Source of the DNA: Dyadobacter sp. CY261
Lineage (GTDB): Bacteria; Bacteroidota; Bacteroidia; Cytophagales; Spirosomataceae
DNA: 64,000 nt
Assembly (NCBI RefSeq): GCF_021440085.1
Contig: NZ_JAKCPW010000001.1
Coordinates: forward strand, 1,178,001-1,242,000
Direction of reading: 5' to 3'
This document shows, piece by piece, positions 16,678-27,111 of this stretch. Under the pieces are notes generated by a model. The model did no database searches. It saw only the letters and a program-made list of their open reading frames with translations, and was not told the origin of the DNA. The translations under genes were made by a program, and so were the position numbers. Position 1 is the first letter of the stretch. Each line of letters opens with the position of its first letter.

Positions 16678-18665
16678 TGCAACTACAAATAATCCGTCTT
16701 GTTGTCTGGCCCAAAAAAGAAAGCATTACCCCCCGAATTGTGAAATTTGAACCGGGAGTTGTCAATGTTATTACTGGTGCATCGAGAACAGGAAAATCGG
16801 CTATTATTCCAATTATCGATTATTGTTTGGGCTCTGGTGAGTGTTCTATACCTATCGATACCATTAGAGATAACGCATCTTGGTATGGGATTCAGGTGAG
16901 GACAGCAATTGAAGATCTTCTTATTTGTAGAAGGGTTCCCCAAGGAAATACTGTTTCAAGTGATTTTTTTTTGGTAAGGGGAAGTGTAGATGAGATTCCG
17001 ACAAAGATTGAAGCAAATGAGAGGCTTGACAGCATAAAACATATCTTGAACGGCATTTCTGGTGTTCCCTATTTGGGTTTGGGTTCGGATGATGAGAATA
17101 ATGGTTTTCAGGGCAGGTTGAGCTTCCGCGATTTGATGGCTTTTTGCTTTCAAAGTCAGGACATTGTGGCGAATCAAAATGTCTTGTTTTACAAAATGCA
17201 TTCTTACGAGCATAGAGAAAAGCTGAAGAACTGGTTTCCATACATCCTTGGTGCCGAAAATTTTGAGATTCTTGTTGCCAGAAACAAATTAGCGGAGACA
17301 GAGAGACACCTTAACCGACTAAGGAGGGAATATGAAAAGGCAAAAGTGATCTCTGAAAATTGGCTCTCGAATCTGCAGTCAAATTTGAAATTAGCAGAAG
17401 AATATGGATTGCTGGAACAGGAAATTCGTGAGAATGCCAGCACAGACGAGTTGGTAGATGTAGCAAAGGACCTTCTTGACCGAAACCCGTCGAAAATTCA
17501 GACTACCGTTAAGAACATTGATAGCTCAAACAAGGAGTTTGAGCGACTAGAGGCTATTGAACGTACACTTAGTATCGAAATAGCAACGGCCAAAAAGAAG
17601 TTATCCGACATTGGACGCCTAAAGTCCGGTTTAATGGACTATGGGAATTCTGTGCGCCGTAGAAGGGATCGACTTCATATTTCAGAATGGGTAAAGTCAA
17701 TGGCATCTACCGATGGGCAGCCATGTCCGACGTGCGGAAGCTTAGATCACAAAAACAGTGGTGAAGAGGTAGGGAAGATTGCCTCCGCCTTTTTGCAGCT
17801 AGAAAACGATGCAAGGAGAGTTTCTGAGGTTCCTACATCTTTTGCGCGAGAGGAGGAGAAATGGCGGACCGAACTTGCTAGACTTTTAGAGCACAGGCGT
17901 ATCTTGCAAGATCGCGTTGATTTGCTTGTGGCCAGAGACAAGGAGGCCCAAGCGCAATTTCAGCGTCGCCAAAGTATGTTCATCTTTATAGGACAGTTTA
18001 GGACGCATTTTGAGTATTTTACAAAGTTGAATAATACTGGGGATCTCTTGGCCGAAATAAAGAAACTAGAGGCCGAACTTAAAGAGCTATCGAGAATCGC
18101 AGACATAAGGGGTGTTCAACAGCGCTTAGAAAATGCTACGCATGTTGTCTCGGGGTTAATTTTAGCATACCTGCAAACTTTGGATCTTGAAGAAAAGTAT
18201 CAAAAAGTAGCACCGCGATTTGATGTCAAAGATCTTTCTATTAAAGTTTTAAGTAATGAGAATAATTGGCATTACCTGGGAGAAGTTGGGAGTGCTTCCA
18301 ATTGGGTGTCGTTTCACATCGCACTCATGTGCGCACTACAAGAATTCCTCCTCGGACTTAAGAACTCACCGGTTCCCAGTTTTGTAATTTTCGACCAACC
18401 AAGCCAGGTATACTTCCCAAGACGATCGAAGGGGGGGGCACTATCTGGCGACGAGATGGACCCAAAGTTTCAGTCAGATGAGGATTCGGCTGCGGTGAGG
18501 AAAATGTTTAGTACTCTTTCTGCGTGCATTAAGAAACAGAAAGGTATGTGGCAGGCTATTGTTTTGGATCACGCGGATTCAGAAGTTTATGGAGATGTCG
18601 ATGGCGTTCATGAGGCCGAAGAGTGGCGGAACGGTCTTAAATTAATCCCTGTTGAGTGGTTGTAG
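16677..18665 (+). CDS. DUF3732 SMC/Rad50-like ABC ATPase of an ABC-3C system
   Basis: A 662-residue ATPase. Walker A is GASRTGKSA (~residues 33-41), a long coiled coil follows, and a CPTCG zinc-hook-like motif sits near residue 350 in the middle of it. A signature-like region (GSASNWVSFHIALMCALQEF) and Walker B (SFVIFDQPSQVYFP, ~568) end the protein. DUF3732 proteins are Rad50-like sensors that are thought to control a partner nuclease in biological conflict loci. It is coupled to the middle component upstream, and a GIY-YIG nuclease gene follows 20 bases later. Confidence 0.85.
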   Translation: MQLQIIRLVVWPKKESITPRIVKFEPGVVNVITGASRTGKSAIIPIIDYCLGSGECSIPIDTIRDNASWYGIQVRTAIEDLLICRRVPQGNTVSSDFFLVRGSVDEIPTKIEANERLDSIKHILNGISGVPYLGLGSDDENNGFQGRLSFRDLMAFCFQSQDIVANQNVLFYKMHSYEHREKLKNWFPYILGAENFEILVARNKLAETERHLNRLRREYEKAKVISENWLSNLQSNLKLAEEYGLLEQEIRENASTDELVDVAKDLLDRNPSKIQTTVKNIDSSNKEFERLEAIERTLSIEIATAKKKLSDIGRLKSGLMDYGNSVRRRRDRLHISEWVKSMASTDGQPCPTCGSLDHKNSGEEVGKIASAFLQLENDARRVSEVPTSFAREEEKWRTELARLLEHRRILQDRVDLLVARDKEAQAQFQRRQSMFIFIGQFRTHFEYFTKLNNTGDLLAEIKKLEAELKELSRIADIRGVQQRLENATHVVSGLILAYLQTLDLEEKYQKVAPRFDVKDLSIKVLSNENNWHYLGEVGSASNWVSFHIALMCALQEFLLGLKNSPVPSFVIFDQPSQVYFPRRSKGGALSGDEMDPKFQSDEDSAAVRKMFSTLSACIKKQKGMWQAIVLDHADSEVYGDVDGVHEAEEWRNGLKLIPVEWL

Positions 18666-18685
18666 TCACATAATTTCAGCGTGCG

Positions 18686-19453
18686 ATGATCGAAACAACT
18701 TACAGATATTTAAATGTAGAGAATTACACTTACCTGTGTAGCGATCTAACATTTAGTGAGGAGAGTCTTCGCTTACTAGATAATGCGCTTGAACAATTCA
18801 ACGAGACAACCGGAATTCCTGACTATGTTGTTGAGTGCAATTCGAGGCATGGTTATGAATTTTCCATGACTTTTGAAGGACCACAGTATTTGATCGATGT
18901 CGAAAAATTGTCAGACGGGGATAAAGTACTCAGCCTTTGTGGAGTGAAGCAAAAGAGAGACCAGCTTAATATGCCTCCAATGGTACATTTTAATTTACAG
19001 TCGCCAACTTTTGATATACCCCAGCGGGTTGAGATTCCATTAAGATATTTGGTAAAAGGGGGGCCAAAGTTGAATGGAACCTATATGGTTTACCTTCACG
19101 CGCTTGAAATTGACGGAGAAGAGGCTTTTTCATATTATGGGCTTACTCGAAGGAGATGGATGACCCGTTTCATAGAACACGTAAGACTTGCTCTTAGGGG
19201 TCGTTCGGATCGACGTTTTCCAAAGATGTTGCGCGAGGCACTTCATTCGAGACGAATACAAATTTCCATTGGTGAAGAGGGGGTGACTGGAAAGAAGCAA
19301 CTAACTGGTTCATATCATGTGGTATGTGCAGCAGGACGCTCGAAGGAGAATGCACATGCTATTGAAGCATATTTAATTGAAAAACGCAGTCATTCTCTGC
19401 CGTTTGGTCTTAACATGATTCATGGTTATCACCGTGGTGCAAACATGCATTGA
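18686..19453 (+). CDS. GIY-YIG nuclease-like protein
   Basis: A 255-residue protein with a C-terminal GIY-YIG-type core. YMVYLHALEI and FSYYGLTRRRWMTRFIEH supply the two-strand motif with the catalytic Arg, and AYLIEKRSHSLPFGLNMIHG supplies the Glu and Asn region. The N-terminal ~125 residues are an additional domain of unknown type. It starts 20 bases after the DUF3732 ATPase and is the last gene of that run, so it may be a second effector of the system. The nuclease call is by motif; activity is unproven. Confidence 0.65.
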   Translation: MIETTYRYLNVENYTYLCSDLTFSEESLRLLDNALEQFNETTGIPDYVVECNSRHGYEFSMTFEGPQYLIDVEKLSDGDKVLSLCGVKQKRDQLNMPPMVHFNLQSPTFDIPQRVEIPLRYLVKGGPKLNGTYMVYLHALEIDGEEAFSYYGLTRRRWMTRFIEHVRLALRGRSDRRFPKMLREALHSRRIQISIGEEGVTGKKQLTGSYHVVCAAGRSKENAHAIEAYLIEKRSHSLPFGLNMIHGYHRGANMH

Positions 19454-19605
19454 AAGAGTAAGTAAATTCTTAGTTCGCTCTGACAATGCCAACTAGTGAC
19501 AAATCATTGATGGACATCGCAGAGTTGCCCTAATGTCTGACTGGAACAGTAACTGATCCCAATCTTAAATAAAACGAAATTGCTGATAAAATATTTTTGT
19601 TGCTT

Positions 19606-20994
19606 ATGATGGATGATCTGGTATATGTCAGTCTGAAAGGAGAAGGATATTTCTGCAAGGTAAAGATGTATCGTCACAAAAAGAACGGTCGTGAATTTGC
19701 ATTCAAGGAACTCAAGAAGGAGCATTATTCAAAGCCAGAGTATCATTATAGATTAACACGTGAAATCAAGATATTGAAGGATCTGGAAGATTGCGAAAAT
19801 GTTGTGTCACTGGTTGATTTTGGAGAAAATAAGGATAAAATGAGTTTGTGGTATGTGATGCCTTTCGCGCAATATAATCTTTTCGAATATATTCGAAAGA
19901 ACAACGCGACGCTTTTACCAGAGAATCGATTTTCGATCATTGACCAAGTCCTCGCTGCCATCAAGTTTGCTCATCAGCGTGATATTTTGCACCGGGATAT
20001 TTCTCCAAACAACGTACTAGTTTACCTCGAAAATGAGATGTTCAGCGTGAAAGTTGCTGATTTCGGGCTTGGCAAGGATGCAGAGTCGATTTCATTTTAT
20101 ACCGCATCAAGTGCCTCAGGTTATGGACAGATTCTTTATGTGGCACCTGAACAGAGGCAAAAATTAAAGGATGCTACAATCCAAAGTGATATTTATTCAT
20201 TGGGCAAACTGGTATATTTTATTTATACGGGGCGTGATCCTGACAATATGAAGTCATTTGAATTGTATCCGCTTGTGAGCAAGGCAACGGACGAGAACCC
20301 CGAGCGACGATATGAGAATATTGTTGAATTCGAAAAGCATTATGTAATCCTTAAGCAACTACAATTAAATAGCAGCATCCCGCTGGAGTACATAACATTA
20401 TTAGAAGTAGCAGAGACCACTGAACCAATTGACTTCAACTATTTGCATAAAGTGTTGGTACAGGGAAATGTCTTTAATCACGTGTACACAGACTACTTGG
20501 CACCAGTCGTGAAAATATTTAAGAAGGTCGACTACTTCGCATCATATTATGCGACGCTAGGAGTTGCCACAATAGAATTTGTAAGGACTCTTTGTGACCG
20601 TCTGGAGGAATGCCTCGATACGCTTGGGTGGCCATTCAATGCTGCGACCGATTTTGGCATTTTGCTTAAGAAGATTCTCGTCACTGTTCAGGACGACGAA
20701 GTTCGGTTTTTGTGTTTTAAGCAATTATGGAAGATAGCCTTCGAGATGGATCAATGGTCAGTGCAGCGCCTATTGGTGGAGGTATTGGGTGGGAAATACT
20801 TATCAACCGCTATTCTCCCTTCAATTGCTGAGTACATTTTGAATTTTGAGATGGAAATTAGTTTAGATCGCTTTCAAGGAACTTTGATTCCAACAATTAT
20901 TAAAAGGGCGATCATTGACGGGAATGCCATAGCAAAGGCTAAAGCAGATGCTCGGAAGGCGGCAACAGGATTTGACGATGTCGATGGGATTTAA
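19606..20994 (+). CDS. Eukaryotic-like serine/threonine protein kinase
   Basis: A 462-residue kinase with all main motifs: glycine-rich loop KGEGYFCKV, ATP-binding Lys in FAFKELKK (~31), catalytic loop LHRDISPNN (~127-135), DFG in VADFGLGKD (~152) and an APEQ motif. It is therefore probably active. The last ~190 residues form a helical domain of unknown function. There is no transmembrane helix, unlike many PknB-type kinases. It ends 26 bases before a STAND NTPase gene, and the two are likely one system. Start set at the first ATG; a TTG three codons earlier is possible. Confidence 0.85.
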   Translation: MMDDLVYVSLKGEGYFCKVKMYRHKKNGREFAFKELKKEHYSKPEYHYRLTREIKILKDLEDCENVVSLVDFGENKDKMSLWYVMPFAQYNLFEYIRKNNATLLPENRFSIIDQVLAAIKFAHQRDILHRDISPNNVLVYLENEMFSVKVADFGLGKDAESISFYTASSASGYGQILYVAPEQRQKLKDATIQSDIYSLGKLVYFIYTGRDPDNMKSFELYPLVSKATDENPERRYENIVEFEKHYVILKQLQLNSSIPLEYITLLEVAETTEPIDFNYLHKVLVQGNVFNHVYTDYLAPVVKIFKKVDYFASYYATLGVATIEFVRTLCDRLEECLDTLGWPFNAATDFGILLKKILVTVQDDEVRFLCFKQLWKIAFEMDQWSVQRLLVEVLGGKYLSTAILPSIAEYILNFEMEISLDRFQGTLIPTIIKRAIIDGNAIAKAKADARKAATGFDDVDGI

Positions 20995-21020
20995 GAAATC
21001 ATAAAACTGTACTAAATCGG

Positions 21021-24000
21021 ATGCCAGGGGCACAAATAGAACTACAATATTTAACTCGACACCTTGTTGCCTGGCTAACAGAGATCGCCGTTAACAACGC
21101 GCTGACTTTTTTTGATATCAACAAGGTATCGGAGGGAACGTCCGCCCGACTACTGAACTTACTTTACGGATGGGAACAAATCGACCTAAATGACACACAA
21201 GCGAATTATCCTGGCATAGACCTTGGAGATGCTCAAAAATCAATGATAGCTATTCAGGTAACTTCAAGGACCGACGCACGAAAGATTAGCAGCACATTGA
21301 ATACCTTTCTGAATCGTGACTATTTAAGAGATTTTCCGAACGGTCTTCGGTTTCTAATCCTGTCTTCTCAACGTAGGCCCTCGTTGTCCGAAGAAGCTCT
21401 CATTCCGTATAAACATTTTTTTGATCCAGCGAGAGACATATTTACTGTTCGAAATCTTTTGCTTCAGGCAAAGAAATTGTATTATGAAGACCAGGAGGCA
21501 TTTCAATTGGTCAGTCAATTTCTCGAACAGGAATTTGGTCAAGGTAGAAATCGAAGCAAAGGCAACCTTATCAATTTCAAAAATATTGAGGAGAAAGCTC
21601 AATTCTTCAAAAAAATATTTGGCGCCAATCAAAGATCTCGTGTTGGAAATTTTGTTCCCATTGAATATTTGTTAAATGGACAGACGAAAAATTCGGATAC
21701 ACTACTGGACGGGACTTGGCTTGAAAAAGGCCTTGTTATTTTGGGGCCATCGGGATGCGGAAAATCTGCGCTAGCCAGGCTATTGTCACTAAAAGTACTT
21801 GAGCGCGCATTCCCTTTGCTCTTGGAATCCAAATACTATGAAAGTAGTCTCCGTGAAATGTTTCAGAAAGAGGTGCGTGCCTATGGATTTGAGTCCGAGT
21901 CTGAATTTTTGAATTGCGCGAAGTATTGTCACCAACCCGTACTACTGATACTAGATGGTCTAAACGAGTGTACTCCGGATCTTCGTTCAAAGTTACTTCT
22001 TGAGGCTCAAAAGACCGTTGTTGATATGCAAATAAAATTGCTTATAACCAGTCAGATACCTGAAGGAGAATTTTCGGATTTAGGTTTACTAGAAATTGTC
22101 GTACAACGCCCTTCCCCTTATATTCGAGAACAAATTGCATTGAGCTATGACGCCCATGATTCCCTAAGGAAACTCACACCAATTTTAGCTGTGGTATCGA
22201 CGGGATTGGAGGCGAGGATGGTTGGCGAAATGGATGCTGGAGACTTTATTAATAGTGGGCGCCATTCGCTTTTTGCGACATTCATTAGAACCAAGCTAGC
22301 TCAAGCGCATATTGGTGGCATTCATCTGATGTCGTCAATTGCGAGATTAATGTCCGAAAAGATTACATTTAGTTTATCTCTTCGTGCCGTAGAGCGACTG
22401 ATGGTAAACGACATGCTTTCTCCACAAATTCTTAACGGGTGTTTCAGAAGTGGCATTTTGGACCGACGCGGCGAAATGGTCAGTTTTAGTCATGAAATGT
22501 TCTTTGATTTTTTTGTAGCAGAGAGCGTTGCACGTTTTTCTGCGAGTAGTGGCGAAATTGTATCAGCATTGAATGCCCCTAAAAATGCAGACAAGAAGAT
22601 ATTGATTTTGGGAGCAATTGACGACACGCAGATAGTTGACGAGGTACTTGCTGAGATGACGGATAGCGACGTTTTTGATGCCTTACTTGACGGGGACGGT
22701 GGTGAGTATAGCCGCCTATGGGTGGAAAGAAAAATGTCTGAGTTGCTTCCTCGGGTAGCTGGGGAAATCGCCAATTGCGAGTTTGAGATGTCCGATGTTT
22801 TATTCCATTTTGATTTTGTTGAAGGCCGACTCAATAAATGGTCTGATCAAGAAATGGGGCTACTTTTAGCATTACCGGGACAGTTAGTTAAAGGAAAATT
22901 TCTGAATAAGATATTTACGTTGATTGGCACGATGGACGAAGTCTGTGCTGTTGCGGCAAAGAAGTTTCGAGATGCTGCCAGGACACAAAATATAAGTGCA
23001 AGATCAAATATTTTCTCTGTAACGTATGGTGCAATATCTCCGAGAAGACTTGCGATTAGCAGCCTATTTTCTGCTCTCCATTCAGGATTCCTCAGTTTAC
23101 GCAGCAAACATGAAGTACGAGTTGAATCTCTTCATAGGGAAGTTCGTGAGAAAATTCTGTCGCCCGGTCAGGTGTACTTGCTTTTGGTTCTATTCCGCTA
23201 TGATGAATGTGTAAAGCAACTTTACCCTAATGTAATACGCATACTTAGGAATTGGCGGCAGTTTCCAACTCCCTTATTGACGGAAATTCTTCAACAGATC
23301 GCACACATTTATTCAGACGATGCCGAAAGAATCGCATTAATATCGCAAATATCGAGAATTCATTCCGAGACCCAGAATATTTGGTTGTCAACACAGATAT
23401 TTGACGCTTTGGGTGTTCTTGGCGCGCTGGACGATGATTCAAATGAACATATCGTGGTTGTAAGTCAGGAGATCGACAACCTACTGAATAAGCCACCCGG
23501 TGAAAGTGCCTGCAACGATGCAGCATCTATATTTTATCGACAATATGACCACCCTTATAGTACTGCTTACTATTCAGCAATAGAACAACTTGGGGATGCC
23601 GAAAAGAAGAGCTTCATAGAAATGGCGCTTCAGGGATGGTCTAGTGAAATGTTTACATTTTCGCTGATATTAAGGGGGTATAGCCTCCTTGGGATTTCTG
23701 CAATGAAATACATACAGAGATGGACAGAGACCCCGTTGTTGGAGTCGTCATTTCCGAGCGATTCCTTAGCCATTTTCTTGGTTTCGCACCTGTTATTAGG
23801 GAAGTGCAATTACGAACTACTTCACCGAGAGCTCGACAGTTTGGGTCAATCAGAAAGGTCGGTTAGAGCACTCGCCGAAATATACTACTGGATTTATAGA
23901 AGCGACATTGAGCGCCAAGAGCGTCAAGTCAAGACTAACATCCTTGCAGACCTACTTTTTGATCAAAACAATTGTAAAGTCATAGAGACAATCTGGCAAT

Positions 24001-24299
24001 GTAGACACGCGCTTTATGGTCAAAGCTATCATTCCGAGCTGGACATTACCCGACTTGGATTAGTTCAGGTTGAGTACCGGGAACGGATTGTTGAAGTGTG
24101 CCGTCACGCATTGTTGAATCTCGAATCGCAGGAAAGTATTTGGTACTTTGCCGTGCCGAGGGAAGAAATTAATAAGCATGCGATATGGCTCTTGGCGGAG
24201 TCCGGATCTGTACTGGATCTGGACGTGTTAAAGCCTCTCGCGGACGATTCTTGCTATGGCACTCATGCTGTTAAGGCGATCAAGAATCTTGGGGGCTAA
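21021..24299 (+). CDS. SMEK-domain STAND/NACHT-like NTPase
   Basis: A 1092-residue protein. Residues ~1-170 match the SMEK domain type: NYPGIDLGDAQKSMIAIQVT near residues 63-82 is the hallmark, resembling a restriction-endonuclease-like core with QVT in place of ExK. A STAND NTPase follows with Walker A GPSGCGKSALA (~241-251) and Walker B VLLILDGLNEC (~308). The remaining ~600 residues look like helical repeats, suited to sensing. Proteins with this layout act in phage defence by ligand-triggered oligomerization. It sits 26 bases after a protein kinase gene. Confidence 0.75.
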   Translation: MPGAQIELQYLTRHLVAWLTEIAVNNALTFFDINKVSEGTSARLLNLLYGWEQIDLNDTQANYPGIDLGDAQKSMIAIQVTSRTDARKISSTLNTFLNRDYLRDFPNGLRFLILSSQRRPSLSEEALIPYKHFFDPARDIFTVRNLLLQAKKLYYEDQEAFQLVSQFLEQEFGQGRNRSKGNLINFKNIEEKAQFFKKIFGANQRSRVGNFVPIEYLLNGQTKNSDTLLDGTWLEKGLVILGPSGCGKSALARLLSLKVLERAFPLLLESKYYESSLREMFQKEVRAYGFESESEFLNCAKYCHQPVLLILDGLNECTPDLRSKLLLEAQKTVVDMQIKLLITSQIPEGEFSDLGLLEIVVQRPSPYIREQIALSYDAHDSLRKLTPILAVVSTGLEARMVGEMDAGDFINSGRHSLFATFIRTKLAQAHIGGIHLMSSIARLMSEKITFSLSLRAVERLMVNDMLSPQILNGCFRSGILDRRGEMVSFSHEMFFDFFVAESVARFSASSGEIVSALNAPKNADKKILILGAIDDTQIVDEVLAEMTDSDVFDALLDGDGGEYSRLWVERKMSELLPRVAGEIANCEFEMSDVLFHFDFVEGRLNKWSDQEMGLLLALPGQLVKGKFLNKIFTLIGTMDEVCAVAAKKFRDAARTQNISARSNIFSVTYGAISPRRLAISSLFSALHSGFLSLRSKHEVRVESLHREVREKILSPGQVYLLLVLFRYDECVKQLYPNVIRILRNWRQFPTPLLTEILQQIAHIYSDDAERIALISQISRIHSETQNIWLSTQIFDALGVLGALDDDSNEHIVVVSQEIDNLLNKPPGESACNDAASIFYRQYDHPYSTAYYSAIEQLGDAEKKSFIEMALQGWSSEMFTFSLILRGYSLLGISAMKYIQRWTETPLLESSFPSDSLAIFLVSHLLLGKCNYELLHRELDSLGQSERSVRALAEIYYWIYRSDIERQERQVKTNILADLLFDQNNCKVIETIWQCRHALYGQSYHSELDITRLGLVQVEYRERIVEVCRHALLNLESQESIWYFAVPREEINKHAIWLLAESGSVLDLDVLKPLADDSCYGTHAVKAIKNLGG

Positions 24300-24644
24300 A
24301 ATTGACATTTGCGGCATTGAAGCACTAGGTTGCTATATAAGGACTTGCTGCGGCAATTCATCGGTGCATTTTGTAAAAAATGGAAATTTAGCGTTAACAT
24401 CCTCTGTTCCACAATGTTCATATTAATCATACAATCAAAGTAGTGCCATCAATACAAAGCGCGTTTTGCAATAGCTTTGGAACACTTCGAAAGCTTTCTC
24501 TATATTTGGAAAAAGCCTAAAGCAAAATGGATAAGGTTAGATAAACATTCAGTCGGAGGCAGAGATTTCTTTGCATATAATATTCGAACGGCTGGACTGC
24601 AGATTTGATCGAATTGACGAGCAAGGCTAATGGAAAAGAACTTA
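24300..24644. other. Gene-free stretch between convergent genes
   Basis: No gene or clear terminator seen. It separates the rightward SMEK gene from the leftward nuclease gene. Confidence 0.4.
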
Positions 24645-26588
24645 CTATAAGATAGGTTGATTGCCCTGGTACATTAGCTGTTCCTTAGGGGAAAATTCTA
24701 TCAACAGCAAATCATTGCCGTCACGAATTAGTTTCAAGTCTTTTGCGCCGTCTTCGTCGGTGACGACAAGAGTACGGATATCTTTTGATATGACTTTGTC
24801 GAAGTCTGTGCCTTGGTCAAACTTTAGCGCCAGAAGCTCATTAATGTTTTCTAGCCCAGGAGTCTTCCATTGGAATCTTATGCCATTGTCAACCGCCATC
24901 AGATTCGTAACCTGCCCCATTGGTAGCAGCCAGGACAACAGATCCCGCACGAACACTTTGTATTCATCCAAGCCTAATGATGAGCTTACATCGACATAAA
25001 TACGTTTGACAGACCTGAGCAGCTCTTCGTGAGACTTTGCAACTTCCATTGATCCCAGCTTAGGCTTTATCGCCGGTGTTTTGGGCAGACAGGAGAGCAG
25101 AGCGACGGAAAAATCCTTAGCTGCGTCTGAGGCAGGCCTAACTTGTCCAAAAAAATGGGACCTTTTCGGGTAGTCAAGTTTCATTGAAGTCGGCACGACC
25201 CCGTAGTTCGTAAGAAAGACCGTCGCATTGGGTAAAGCCTTGGCATAATCATCGAGTGCATTCTGGAAATTACTGACCCTCGGAGTCCTATATTGTTTAA
25301 CCTCAATTACTGCTATGGCATCAAGTTCTCCGCTTTGTTCCCCGTTGTAAAAGGTGTAGTCTGGTTGAATATGGTTGGTACGGCTTTTCCCCTTAGGTTT
25401 CACAATTACATTTTTCGATTCGGAATAGAGAGCTATTTCCCCTAAGTCCGTTGAAAACGTAATAAGCTTTGTTTTCTTGAAAGGCAGCCTTAGGATACCA
25501 TTATCGTGATGTAGAGTATATTCAGGATGCTCTTTCAGAGTCTGGTCACAAAGTGCAAGAATCCAGGCTCCGTATAGCTCATGTCGCTTTCTCCAGGTTG
25601 GCAATTTCAGCAGGTCTATCAGATCTTTGACGAGGTCTTGTGCGTCTTCGGTAGAAACAGTACGTTCATCCAGAAATGATTTGATTTGCAAAGCTAGTGT
25701 CTGGTACTTAGTGTCGCGATCCTGAATAGGAAGTTCTTCCATGTCCTCAAGTAGCTTGAGTAGAGCATTTACAAATGTTGGCGGCCAGTAATCGTCGACT
25801 AATTGGGCGACTCTTGATAACGGTTCTCCTTGAGAATCCGATGTTGTGTTGGACGCCTGATCATATTGACCGTAGAGATACCTTTTGTGACGTCCTTCAA
25901 ACATATCGAACTCGACAACTTTTCGCATCACCGTCTTCCAGATTAACTCCAGTCTGCGCAACTCAAAATTCAATTTTTCACTCGAGGTGACGGTCCAGGA
26001 AAACTCATCTATGCCGACAATTTCTCGATTGCTGAATCGTTTGGTCCAGGCTAGGACGTCATTTTGTTTAGACGAGCCAAGGTAACCGCCGCAAAATTTG
26101 CTAATAAACCCGAAATGTTCTCCCTTTTGGAACCTGGTCCATTCCGAGATTTGCTTAATTCTCTCAATAGCTGCTACGGTTGAATTGAAATGTTCCAGGT
26201 CGAAGGTCAGTTCTTCTTGATCTACTTGTGAGAAATCGAAGACAATCTTTATACTTCGATCTGTTTGCTTGACTGAATTTCGTTCGAAAAAGGTGCAAAT
26301 ATCTCCCATCATCTGGGCGTAGGGCTGCCAGGTTTTGAAAAATGCCTGTATCAGCGCCTCAACCGAGATGTTATTGGCTCTTAGTTCTGCTGCAAAATTT
26401 CCCGGTTCCTCCGATACTCCTAAATGCCCGGGTAAACCTTGGTAAATGCCATTGCCTGATAATATTTCCGGATCATAATGTTTAAGGTCGAGGCCGGCGC
26501 TTGACATTAAATATTTCCAAAGACTAGATGCGTCCCTTAATAGTTCGGTGAGCGGTTGTGGAGAGATTGCTTGGCTTTTCATAGTCAA
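24645..26588 (-). CDS. Large protein with PD-(D/E)XK nuclease-like domain
   Basis: A 647-residue protein, alone on the minus strand. Near residues 335-435 it has ELYGAWILALC, then QPDYTF and IAVIEVKQYR, which fit the PD-(D/E)XK nuclease pattern (Asp, then Glu-x-Lys). The N-terminal ~330 residues are helical and of unknown role, and the last ~150 residues form a further mixed domain. In this neighbourhood a single-gene defence nuclease is plausible. Start taken at MTMKSQ; the second Met two codons later is equally possible. Confidence 0.6.
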   Translation of the reverse strand: MTMKSQAISPQPLTELLRDASSLWKYLMSSAGLDLKHYDPEILSGNGIYQGLPGHLGVSEEPGNFAAELRANNISVEALIQAFFKTWQPYAQMMGDICTFFERNSVKQTDRSIKIVFDFSQVDQEELTFDLEHFNSTVAAIERIKQISEWTRFQKGEHFGFISKFCGGYLGSSKQNDVLAWTKRFSNREIVGIDEFSWTVTSSEKLNFELRRLELIWKTVMRKVVEFDMFEGRHKRYLYGQYDQASNTTSDSQGEPLSRVAQLVDDYWPPTFVNALLKLLEDMEELPIQDRDTKYQTLALQIKSFLDERTVSTEDAQDLVKDLIDLLKLPTWRKRHELYGAWILALCDQTLKEHPEYTLHHDNGILRLPFKKTKLITFSTDLGEIALYSESKNVIVKPKGKSRTNHIQPDYTFYNGEQSGELDAIAVIEVKQYRTPRVSNFQNALDDYAKALPNATVFLTNYGVVPTSMKLDYPKRSHFFGQVRPASDAAKDFSVALLSCLPKTPAIKPKLGSMEVAKSHEELLRSVKRIYVDVSSSLGLDEYKVFVRDLLSWLLPMGQVTNLMAVDNGIRFQWKTPGLENINELLALKFDQGTDFDKVISKDIRTLVVTDEDGAKDLKLIRDGNDLLLIEFSPKEQLMYQGNQPIL

Positions 26589-27111
26589 TCAGGTAGATCG
26601 TTGCGGAAGGATTTATACTAAGGTACGCAATCAATAAAATCCGATTTTGTTTTTTCGAATGATTTGATTGTATGATTACCGAACTGCATGTTAAGCGAAT
26701 GAAGCCCCAATCTGGTTTTCGGATGATCAAGATTGTCTTTATTGATTAAGATAATATTATCATTTTACAGAGGAGAGCGATAGACAACCGGTAAATAAAT
26801 TCCAATCCCCCTTTTGGTAGGGGGACAAAAATGGGGTTGTCAGTAAAAGAATATTTGCCAATCTTTATTGATAAATATATTCTCGTTATCTGTTAACTAA
26901 GCCAAACCCTCATGACTGATATCTACCTCACACAGCATAAACAACTGCAAGGTTCCCATCCGGATCGTTATCTCTGATCTTTTGAATTCAAACCTATTAC
27001 TGGTTTTGTGTTACGTTCATTCCAAGGAATGTAGTAACGCCAAGCGGAGAATTCCGTTTTTTGGTGATTAATAAATATTGAAAATGGTCGCTAACCTTAC
27101 TTCTAAAAGCT
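26589..27111. other. Divergent intergenic region
   Basis: Lies between the leftward nuclease gene and the rightward patatin operon and must hold both promoters. An imperfect inverted repeat (CAATCCCCC near 26802 and GGGGTTG near 26833, flanked by TTTTGG/ACAAAA) is visible; its role is unknown. Confidence 0.4.

Noticed and set aside
26802..26840. Possible CRISPR or repeat element from the CCCCC/GGGGG dyad
   Set aside because: Only one imperfect inverted repeat, no repeated units or spacers.
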